A model generated the notes under the pieces. That model was not told the origin of the DNA, did no database searches, and saw only the letters and a list, made by a program, of their open reading frames with translations. DNA of 10,954 nt, taken from NCBI GenBank assembly GCA_964600165.1, contig CAZRIP010000119.1:1-10954 (forward strand). The letters are read 5' to 3'. This document shows, piece after piece, positions 1 through 5,976 of the stretch (its first letter is position 1; every line of letters begins with the position of its first letter). The position numbers and the translations under genes were made by a program. The DNA comes from CAZRIP01 sp964600165. GTDB taxonomy: Bacteria; Elusimicrobiota; Elusimicrobia; UBA1565; UBA9628.

Positions 1-1811
1 TGCACAACGCCTACAACAACCACGCCGCCGCCCTGCTCAATAATTTCGGCGCCCTCTGCGGCCGTCCCGCGCCCGAGAAGAGTCCCGAGGGCTTCAACTT
101 CAGCTTGTTCCTTCACGGCCTCAACGAGCCGACGCTCGAGCGCGTGAAGGCCGCTCTGGGCGAGCTGGGCGGCGTCGCCGGAGGGATCTCCTCCGCGCCG
201 GCGCCGGTGTCGACGATCACGCCGCCTCCTCCTTTGGTGAGCCTGGCTCCCGCGCCCGCGCCGAGCCTCGCGCCGCCGTCGCTCGAGCCTCCGGCGATCC
301 CGCCGCTCATCGCCCCGCCGCCGGCGCTCGAGACCCTCCCGCCGCCGATCCCGGCGCCTCCGTCGCTCGAGCCTCCGATGCTGCCGCCGCTCGCGCCGCC
401 GCCCCCGGATATCGCGTTGCCGCCCCCGGATATCGCGTTGCCGCCTCCGGACATCGCGCCGCCGCCGGCGCCGATCCCCGCTCCCGCGCCGGCGCCCGCG
501 CCGACTCCGGAGATCTCCGCGCCGCCGGCGTCGTCACCCGCGCCGGCGCCTGATCCCGGGCCGTCGATCCCGGCTCTTTCTCCGGCGCTGGCCGGCCAGC
601 CTCTCTTCGGCCTCGCGTCGCCGCTCGATCCGCTGCGCGTGTTCGAGAGCTTGCAAGTCGGCGCGTATAACCGCTTCGCGCACGCCGCCGCGACCTCCGT
701 CATCGGCTCGCCGGGCACGATGTACAACCCGCTCTTTCTTTACGGCGCTCCGGGAGTCGGAAAATCCCACATGGCCCAGGCGATCGCGCATGGCTTGGGC
801 GCCGCGCTCGGCAAGGATAACATCATCATGACGACGGGCGCGCGCTTGGGCCGGGCCGTCTCGCTGGCCTTCGCGGCGAAGAAGCTCGACGAGATCGAGG
901 CCGTGGTCGCGAAGTCTAAAGCACTCGTCGTCGACGACCTGCACTTGCTGTCGGTGACTGAGATCAATACGCCGGCCCTGGCGAAGATCTTCGGGGTCTT
1001 TTTCAGCGCGAATCTTCAAGTGGTCCTGACGGCGATGTATCCGCCGAGGGCGCTTGGCGCGCTCGAGGAGGCGCTCAAGATCTCGTTCGGCAAGGGCTGG
1101 TCGGTCGATCTCAAGCTGCCCAACGCGAACGTCCAACGCGAGATCGTCCACTCGCAGCTCGACCGCTCCGGCATGACGATGACCAACGACGAGGTGACGT
1201 CTTTCATCGAGCGCTTGGGCTCGAACTACGGCGAGGCGGCGGCGTGGGTGCGCCGGCTCGTCGTGATGCACAGGTTGTCGCAGCGCCTGGGGACCAACGC
1301 CAAGCCCGACGAGCTGTCGGCGATCCTCTTTAATCCCGATCCGCAGGCGGCGGGGCAGGAGATGCCGTCCGGCCAGCAGCTCGCGTCGGTCAAAGGCTTC
1401 GCCCCTCCCGCCGCGGGCGCGGACGCCACGAGCCTCGTCGTGGTCGTTCCAAAGCTCCAGGAGCATCTGCGGGAATGGGTGATCGCGCGCTTTCATCAGG
1501 TGGGAGGTCAATTCCGCATCCCCCAGAATTTTCGCCACGTCGGCTTCGAGACCTACGACGCCCAGCAGCCCTTCGGCGTGCCCTTCTCGATCGGCGAGAC
1601 TTGCGCGCGCTCGGGCGCGCAGGCGGCCATCATCGTCGGCCCGCCCGCCGACAGCCAGCTCGCGGCGCGCGTCGGGGAGTTCTCGCACGCCGTCGGCCAC
1701 ATTTTGGAGAGCATCGGCGTCCGCATGGCTTGGCTGCCTCACAACGGGACGATGTCGGCGAGCAACTTCCTGCGCGCGCAGCTCGATTGCTTGCCGGACA
1801 GTAACCCATAG
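1..1811 (+). CDS. DnaA-family AAA+ ATPase with Pro-rich linker and unknown C-terminal domain (5' partial)
   Basis: The reading frame is open from the window edge (first full codon at 3) to TAG at 1809-1811, so the true start lies upstream; a TTG at 105 is not needed as a start. From the edge to about 180 there is a short helical-looking region of unknown family. About 180-590 encodes a Pro/Ala-rich, probably disordered linker. About 590-1290 is a DnaA domain III-like AAA+ module: the lead-in VGAYNRFAHAAATSV and NPLFLYG, Walker A GAPGVGKS (744-767) and Walker B VVDDLHLL (927-950) match DnaA/Hda closely. About 1426-1800 encodes a C-terminal domain (starting SLVVVVPKLQEHLREW) that I do not recognise; it is not the DnaA helix-turn-helix domain IV. 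Compared with DnaA from memory, the arginine-finger and sensor II arginines appear replaced (Ser at 1083-1085, Gly at 1230-1232). It is therefore a DnaA paralogue, not the replication initiator. ATP binding is likely; partner and target are unknown. Confidence 0.85.
   Translation, partial: HNAYNNHAAALLNNFGALCGRPAPEKSPEGFNFSLFLHGLNEPTLERVKAALGELGGVAGGISSAPAPVSTITPPPPLVSLAPAPAPSLAPPSLEPPAIPPLIAPPPALETLPPPIPAPPSLEPPMLPPLAPPPPDIALPPPDIALPPPDIAPPPAPIPAPAPAPAPTPEISAPPASSPAPAPDPGPSIPALSPALAGQPLFGLASPLDPLRVFESLQVGAYNRFAHAAATSVIGSPGTMYNPLFLYGAPGVGKSHMAQAIAHGLGAALGKDNIIMTTGARLGRAVSLAFAAKKLDEIEAVVAKSKALVVDDLHLLSVTEINTPALAKIFGVFFSANLQVVLTAMYPPRALGALEEALKISFGKGWSVDLKLPNANVQREIVHSQLDRSGMTMTNDEVTSFIERLGSNYGEAAAWVRRLVVMHRLSQRLGTNAKPDELSAILFNPDPQAAGQEMPSGQQLASVKGFAPPAAGADATSLVVVVPKLQEHLREWVIARFHQVGGQFRIPQNFRHVGFETYDAQQPFGVPFSIGETCARSGAQAAIIVGPPADSQLAARVGEFSHAVGHILESIGVRMAWLPHNGTMSASNFLRAQLDCLPDSNP
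276..377 (+). repeat. Duplicated Pro-rich coding segment
   Basis: The 18-base stretch at 276-293 recurs exactly at 360-377, 84 bases (28 codons) later, and the codons that follow stay similar (SLEPP, then PP, L and APPP). It looks like an internal duplication within the proline-rich linker of the DnaA-family gene, and it keeps the reading frame. Confidence 0.7.
399..461 (+). repeat. Three tandem 21-bp units in the Pro-rich linker
   Basis: Units at 399-419, 420-440 and 441-461 are direct repeats. The first two are identical; the third differs at a few positions near its middle and end. Each encodes a PPPDIA-type heptad, extending the linker by whole codons. This is probably replication slippage in a region with little sequence constraint, and the copy number may differ between strains. 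Confidence 0.9.
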
Positions 1812-1825
1812 GCGCCAGAGAGGAG

Positions 1826-2899
1826 ATGGAACTTTTTAGGGGGGTCGATCGTAGTATCATCATGGGCTTTGCGATCACGGCGGCGGCGTTCTCGGGCTGC
1901 GCGATGGGGCGCGTGGGCCCCGGCGCCGTCCAGGAGCGCTACGTGGTGGACGTCGCGGGACGAGATCTGAAGGACGCGCGCCGGCAAGCCGTGGCCTCGT
2001 TCTTCGACGCCTATCTGTCGACCGGGGCGCGCGCCGCTTCCGCGCAGACGCTCGAGGGCTCGTTTCTCGCCGCGACGACGTCTTATATCGTCCGCGACAA
2101 GGTGCTCTCGACCAAGAAGGACGCGGGCCCCGACGCCGTCAAGGCGCGCTGCATCGTCGATTATCTCAAGCTCGGGCGAGATCTCGAGGCCGCCGGGCTC
2201 GTCAAGCCGCAGGGCGTCGTGGGGCGGCCGCGCGCGGCCGTCTGGCTTTCGCCGCGCGACGCCGCCGAGGCCGTGCGCGGCGCGCTCGCCGCGCGCGGCT
2301 ACGACGCGATGGTCTTGGCCGGCGAGCCGCGCGCCGAGGCCGCGCTCGACGACGCGCGGGCGCGCGGCGCGGCGCTGCTGATCTCGGGAGAAGCGAGCGG
2401 CGGCCCGACCGACGGCGGCGCGCCGGCGGGCTTCGCGCGGGCGCGCGCGGAGATCTCGTTGAAAGTCTACGCGCTTCCCCAAGGCGAGGTCGTCGACGAC
2501 GTCTCGGCCGAGGCCGACGCCGTCGACCTCGAGACTTCCACCGCGCGCTCGAAGGCCTTCGAGAATTGCGGCGCGCTCGCGGCCGATAAGCTCCAGAAGT
2601 TCCTGGCGACGCAGTTCGTCGAGCGCGACGAGGTCAGCGTCGTGATCTTGGGCATGGGCAAGCTCCCCGAGATCGAGCGGCTGCTGGGCGCCGTCCGCGC
2701 GCTGCGCGGCGTCGCGGGCGCGGCCCTGGGCGCGCTCGGCGGCGGGGACTCGCGGCTGCGCGTCTTCGTCGAGCGGCTTTCCGCCGACGAGGTGGCCGCG
2801 GCCCTGCTGAGGCTTCCGGGCTATTCGTTTACCGTGCGCGCCGTCGAGCCCGAGTTCAAAGCGATCGAGCTCGATACCGCGGGGGAGGCGCCGTTCTAA
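1826..2899 (+). CDS. Putative outer-membrane lipoprotein, LPP20/FlgT-like
   Basis: A 357-residue protein. The ATG at 1826 gives a plausible lipoprotein signal: a charged n-region with two Arg, hydrophobic residues 11-22, then FSGC with Cys25 as the likely lipidated residue. The in-frame ATG at 1862 would remove the positive charges, so 1826 is preferred although AGGAG (1821-1825) abuts it. Residues about 39-127 (GRDLKDARRQAVASFFDAYLS, then a strand-rich part) resemble the N-terminal domain of FlgT/LPP20 envelope proteins, in which an alanine-rich helix packs on a sheet. Residues about 130-210 look like an alpha/beta domain of the kind next to CsgG/TolB-N folds, and residues about 270-350 form a further alpha/beta domain. 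No catalytic motif is visible. It starts 14 bp after the DnaA-family gene and overlaps comM by one base, so it is probably in the same operon. Family membership is an inference from pattern only; envelope location is more secure. Confidence 0.75.
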   Translation: MELFRGVDRSIIMGFAITAAAFSGCAMGRVGPGAVQERYVVDVAGRDLKDARRQAVASFFDAYLSTGARAASAQTLEGSFLAATTSYIVRDKVLSTKKDAGPDAVKARCIVDYLKLGRDLEAAGLVKPQGVVGRPRAAVWLSPRDAAEAVRGALAARGYDAMVLAGEPRAEAALDDARARGAALLISGEASGGPTDGGAPAGFARARAEISLKVYALPQGEVVDDVSAEADAVDLETSTARSKAFENCGALAADKLQKFLATQFVERDEVSVVILGMGKLPEIERLLGAVRALRGVAGAALGALGGGDSRLRVFVERLSADEVAAALLRLPGYSFTVRAVEPEFKAIELDTAGEAPF

Positions 2900-4245
2900 T
2901 GCTCTCCCGGATCCACAGCGTGGGCGTGCGCGGCGTCGAGGGCTACCCGGTCTTGGTCGAGCTCGACTTGGCCAACGGCCTGCCCGCCTACGCGACCGTG
3001 GGCTTGCCCGACAGCGCCGTCAAGGAGTCGCGCGAGCGCGTGGCCTCCGCCGTGCGCAACTCGGGCTTTCAATTTCCGCCGCGCAAGGTGACGGTCAACC
3101 TCGCGCCGGCGCAGTCGCGCAAGGAAGGGACGCAGTTCGACCTGCCGATCGCGCTCGCTTTCTTGTCGGCTTCGGGGCAGCTGCCTCAAGGCGATTGGCC
3201 CAAGCGCTACTGCTTCGTCGGCGAGCTCGCGTTGGACGGCGCCTTGCGCCCCGTGCCCGGCGTCCTGCCGATGGCCGAGCAGGCGCGCGAGGCGGGCTTC
3301 TCGGCGATCATCGTCCCGGCCGGCAACGCCGACGAGGCCCGCGCGACGGGGATGCCCACGCTTCCCGCGTCGACGCTGCGCGAGGTCGCCGCGTTCCTCA
3401 GCGACCCGGTCGCGGTCTCGAACGAAGACTGCGCGCCCGATCTTTCGGACGTGAGCCACGATATCGACCTGAGCGACGTCCGGGGCCAGGGCCTCGCCAA
3501 GCGCGCGCTCGAGATCGCCGCCGCGGGCGGGCACAACCTGCTGTTCGTCGGTCCGCCCGGCTCCGGGAAATCGATGCTCGCGCGCCGGCTGATCACGATC
3601 CTGCCGCCGCTCTCGCGCGCCGAGGCGCTGGAGGTCACGCGCGTCCACTCCGTCGGCCGCCGAGGCCCCGGAGGGCTCGTCTCGCGGCGGCCGTTCCGCG
3701 CGCCGCATCATACGTCCTCGACGGTCTCTTTGATCGGCGGCGGCCCCGCCGGCAGGCCCGGCGAAGTCTCGCTCGCGCACGGCGGCGTGCTGTTCCTCGA
3801 CGAGCTCGGGGAGTTCGGCCGCGCGGCGCTGGAGTGCCTGCGCCAGCCTTTGGAGGACGGCAAGGCCGTCGTGGCGCGCGCCCGCGACGTCGTGGAATAT
3901 CCCGCCCGCTTTCAGCTGGTCGCCGCGACGAACCCCTGCCCGTGCGGCTATCGCGGCCATCCGACGCGCCGCTGCTCCTGCACGCCGCCGGCGGTCGACC
4001 GCTACGTCGGCAAGCTTTCGGGGCCGCTGCTCGACCGCGTCGACCTCCAAGTCGACGTCAACCCCGTGCCCTTCGACGACTGGGCCCGCGAAAGAAGCGG
4101 CGCCGAGGAGACGTCGGCCGCCGTGCTCGCCCGCGTCGAGGCCGCTCGCGCGGTGCAGGGCCGGCGCTGGGGGCAGTCGGTCTTCTCGCTCAACGCCTTC
4201 GCGCCGGCGGCGCAGCTGCGCGCCCGCTGCGGGCTCGGCGGCTAG
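2899..4245 (+). CDS. comM: YifB/ComM-family Mg-chelatase-like ATPase, truncated by in-frame amber
   Basis: A 448-residue product; the family is usually about 500 residues. ComM is a hexameric AAA+ helicase that promotes branch migration during integration of transformed DNA. Residues about 20-170 form the Lon-protease-like ChlI domain (SVGVRGVEGYPVLVELDLANG, GLPDSAVKESRERV). Residues about 190-395 form the Mg-chelatase AAA+ domain with Walker A GPPGSGKS (218-225), Walker B LFLDE (298-302), the FRAPHHTSS motif (266-274), and the family's Cys cluster (C347, C349, C359, C361). TAG at 4243-4245 ends the frame just before the C-terminal Mg_chelatase_C domain, which continues in frame to 4440. The ATG overlaps the previous stop (TAATG, 2897-2901), with GGAGG at 2884-2888. 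The truncated protein may be inactive or altered unless the amber is read through or is a sequence error. Confidence 0.92.
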   Translation: MLSRIHSVGVRGVEGYPVLVELDLANGLPAYATVGLPDSAVKESRERVASAVRNSGFQFPPRKVTVNLAPAQSRKEGTQFDLPIALAFLSASGQLPQGDWPKRYCFVGELALDGALRPVPGVLPMAEQAREAGFSAIIVPAGNADEARATGMPTLPASTLREVAAFLSDPVAVSNEDCAPDLSDVSHDIDLSDVRGQGLAKRALEIAAAGGHNLLFVGPPGSGKSMLARRLITILPPLSRAEALEVTRVHSVGRRGPGGLVSRRPFRAPHHTSSTVSLIGGGPAGRPGEVSLAHGGVLFLDELGEFGRAALECLRQPLEDGKAVVARARDVVEYPARFQLVAATNPCPCGYRGHPTRRCSCTPPAVDRYVGKLSGPLLDRVDLQVDVNPVPFDDWARERSGAEETSAAVLARVEAARAVQGRRWGQSVFSLNAFAPAAQLRARCGLGG

Positions 4246-4440
4246 GCGCTGGCGATCCTGGAGTCGGCCTCGGCGGCCTTGTCTTTGTCGGCGCGCAGCC
4301 TCGACCGCGCGCTCAAGGTGGCGCGCACGATCGCCGACCTCGCCGGCGCCGCCGGCGTGGGGCCCGAGCACGTCAAGGAAGCTCTTCAATACCGCCGGCT
4401 CGACCGCGACCGGTCGCCGGGTCACGGAGGATCCCTATGA
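4246..4440 (+). pseudogene. comM: C-terminal domain of ComM left after the internal amber codon
   Basis: Directly after the TAG, in the same frame, 64 codons encode the family's C-terminal domain: LSLSARSLDRALKVARTIAD and EHVKEALQYRRLDR are hallmarks of Mg_chelatase_C. It ends at TGA 4438-4440, which overlaps the lysM start as ATGA. By count from the preceding conserved Cys to the SAR motif, the amber replaces one residue with no insertion or deletion; in relatives recalled from memory an acidic residue sits near this position, and GAG to TAG is a single change. There is no start codon with a convincing ribosome site for independent translation. Read through, the full protein would be 513 residues. 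Confidence 0.85.
4426..4430 (+). promoter_or_regulatory. Ribosome binding site of the LysM gene
   Basis: GGAGG lies 6 bases before the ATG at 4437, inside the last codons of the interrupted comM frame. It is a strong independent site, so the LysM gene can be translated even if ribosomes leave comM at the amber codon. It also settles the start, because the longer upstream open frame has no such site. Confidence 0.8.
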
Positions 4441-5195
4441 AAAAACTCGTCTGCATCGCCGCCGCGTGGCTGGCCTCGCCGGCGCAGGCCGCGCCGCTCC
4501 AGCATACGGTCGTCAAGGGCGACCACCTGTGGGCGCTGGCGGGGCAATATTACAACAACCACTTCCGCTGGAAGGTCATCTACTCGGCCAACCAGGGGAA
4601 GATCAAGGACCCGCATTGGATCTATCCGGGGCAAGTCATCGAGATCCCGGACGTCCCGGGGCCCGAGATCGGCGAGGTCGGCGCCCGGCCGATCGAGACC
4701 GGCGCGGCCGTCGCGAAGACGCCCGAGCCCGCCCCCGAGCCTCCCGCTGCAGCGCCGGCTCCCGCCCCGGCTCCCGAGCCCGCGCCGGCCCCGCGCCTCG
4801 AGGGCGCGCCGATCCGCAAAGACGACCTCTCGGCCGAGACTCCGCCGTCGATGACCGGCCAGTATCCGTCGATGACGCGCGTCAAGCCGCCCAAGGACTG
4901 GTCGTCGGACGGAGAGGTCGTCGACTTCGACGGGCGCGAGATCCTCGCCGCGCAGGGCGACACCATCAACGCCAAGCTGGAAAAAGGCGAGACCGCGTCC
5001 GTCGGCGAGCGCTTCCTGATCTATCGCAAGGACGCGCCGCAGGAGACCGACGACGATCAGAAGGCGCTTTATCTCCAGGCGGTCGGCGAGGTCGAGGTCG
5101 TCAAGGCGCAGAAGGGATCGTCGTATACGTTCCGCGTCCTCAAGTCGGGCGATTCGCTGCAAGTGGGCGATCTGCTCAAGCGGGAGGGGAAATGA
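4437..5195 (+). CDS. Exported LysM-domain protein
   Basis: A 252-residue protein. Residues 1-18 form a Sec signal peptide (MKKLVCIAAAWLASPAQA, cleavage probably after AQA-18). Residues 22-71 are a LysM domain, which binds peptidoglycan sugars: HTVVKGDHLWALAGQYY and the ending IYPGQVIEIP are typical. Residues about 90-122 are Pro/Ala/Glu-rich and likely a flexible spacer. The C-terminal part, from about 155 (VVDFDGREILAAQGDTINAK) to SGDSLQVGDLLKREGK, is strand-rich and resembles the SH3-like C-terminal domain of FlgT-type proteins; this is a pattern-based guess. The periplasmic product probably sits at the cell wall. It overlaps the comM read-through frame at the 5' end and the TPR gene at the 3' end by ATGA, indicating coupled translation. 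Its role next to competence genes is unknown; it could help anchor an envelope complex, possibly with the upstream lipoprotein. Confidence 0.88.
   Translation: MKKLVCIAAAWLASPAQAAPLQHTVVKGDHLWALAGQYYNNHFRWKVIYSANQGKIKDPHWIYPGQVIEIPDVPGPEIGEVGARPIETGAAVAKTPEPAPEPPAAAPAPAPAPEPAPAPRLEGAPIRKDDLSAETPPSMTGQYPSMTRVKPPKDWSSDGEVVDFDGREILAAQGDTINAKLEKGETASVGERFLIYRKDAPQETDDDQKALYLQAVGEVEVVKAQKGSSYTFRVLKSGDSLQVGDLLKREGK
5183..5189 (+). promoter_or_regulatory. Ribosome binding site of the TPR-like gene
   Basis: The purine run GGAGGGG ends two bases before the ATG at 5192. It supports that start, which overlaps the LysM stop, over a start inside the upstream gene. Confidence 0.7.
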
Positions 5196-5593
5196 CGAAA
5201 TTTCTCGTCATCGTGTTGTCGCTCTACGGCGCCTTCTATTACGCGAGCAAGCACTATCAATTCGACGACACGCTCGTTTACGCGAAGAAGCACCCCGAGG
5301 CTTCCTGGGCGCCGGCGGTCGACTATTACGTCGGCCTGGTCTATTACCAGCGCGCGGAGTACCCGAAGGCCCAGGGGGCGTTCACGCAGCTGCTCGGCGA
5401 CTACGGCGCGACGAACTACTACGGCGTCAAGGCGCTGCCGATCGCCGAGGACTCGGCCGAGTACGACCGCGACTGGGACCAGGCGCGCCAGTGGAACAAG
5501 GACTACATCGACAACTATCCCGACGGCCGCGACATCGAGGTCATGCGCAAGCGCCTCGAGCTCGTCAATTATCAGCACGGAAACGGCCAGTGA
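5192..5593 (+). CDS. Small membrane-anchored TPR-like protein
   Basis: A 133-residue protein. Residues about 4-17 (FLVIVLSLYGAFYY) form a hydrophobic segment with a Lys before it, so it is an uncleaved anchor or a signal peptide without a clear cleavage site. Residues about 40-72 (AVDYYVGLVYYQRAEYPKAQ) match a tetratricopeptide repeat helix pair, and the region from about 90 to 125 (DWDQARQWNKDYIDNYPDGR) could be a second, weaker repeat. Such proteins usually scaffold protein complexes on the membrane. ATGA overlap with the LysM gene and GTGA overlap with the XRE gene place it in a tightly coupled set. The protein is rich in Tyr and Trp. No enzyme motif is seen and no specific family can be named. 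Confidence 0.8.
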   Translation: MTKFLVIVLSLYGAFYYASKHYQFDDTLVYAKKHPEASWAPAVDYYVGLVYYQRAEYPKAQGAFTQLLGDYGATNYYGVKALPIAEDSAEYDRDWDQARQWNKDYIDNYPDGRDIEVMRKRLELVNYQHGNGQ

Positions 5594-5976
5594 CGACGCC
5601 TTTCGCGCGCAGGATCGTCGAGGCCATGCGCGCGCGGGGGATCTCCCTGCGCGAGCTCTGCCGCGAGGCGGCGCTCGATCCGTCCTTTTTCTCCAAGGTG
5701 CTGTCGGGCAAGCGCAGCCCGCCTTCCGAGGAAGCGGCGCTGCGGCGCCTGGCCCGCCTGCTCGCCCTCGACGAGGCCGAGCTGATCGTCTCGGCGGGGC
5801 GCGTCCCCTCCGAATGGTCGCCGCTGTGGCGCGACCGAGCGCTCTTCGACCGCGTGCACGCCCTGGCTACGGGCGCGCCGCGTCCTTCTTCGTTCGCTCC
5901 GCCGCAAGCCGCGAAGCCGCGCCCGATGCCTCAGGTCGTTTTCCCCAAGTCCAACCTCTCCGACGAGCTGTTGTGA
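5590..5976 (+). CDS. XRE-family helix-turn-helix protein
   Basis: A 128-residue protein starting at GTG 5590, which overlaps the TPR stop (GTGA); a longer frame upstream has no homology-like content. Residues about 6-60 form a Cro/C1-type DNA-binding domain: ISLRELCREAALDPSFFSKV, then LSGKRSPP and a helix ALRRLARLLALDEAEL. Residues about 65-95 (AGRVPSEWSPLW) continue the pattern often found in such regulators. The remaining tail is Pro-rich and ends in KSNLSDELL. It is a likely transcription regulator, and its position between the envelope genes and dprA suggests it may regulate this cluster, but no operator can be identified. The tail lacks a recognisable ligand or toxin-antitoxin domain. 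Confidence 0.85.
   Translation: MTTPFARRIVEAMRARGISLRELCREAALDPSFFSKVLSGKRSPPSEEAALRRLARLLALDEAELIVSAGRVPSEWSPLWRDRALFDRVHALATGAPRPSSFAPPQAAKPRPMPQVVFPKSNLSDELL

Noticed and set aside
105..1811. TTG at 105 as the start of the DnaA-family gene
   Set aside because: The same frame is open to the window edge with normal-looking codons, and no ribosome site precedes the TTG; the gene starts upstream.
1..1811. Chromosomal initiator dnaA with a nearby origin
   Set aside because: The DNA-binding domain IV is missing, no dnaN/recF neighbours are present, and no clusters of DnaA boxes were seen.
4243..4245. TAG as a recoded sense codon (pyrrolysine or code reassignment)
   Set aside because: Two other genes in the window end at TAG, and ComM enzymes need no special residue here; kept only as a remote alternative to mutation or error.
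2896..4425. Long antisense open frame opposite comM, and others opposite the DnaA-like, topA and xer genes
   Set aside because: These are shadows of GC-rich codons: Arg/Ala-rich composition, no recognisable domains and no ribosome sites, facing clearly conserved genes.
3195..4436. Possible long fusion upstream of the LysM domain in the same frame
   Set aside because: The upstream part is an Arg/Ala-rich out-of-frame reading of comM; the LysM protein has its own signal peptide and GGAGG site at 4426-4430.
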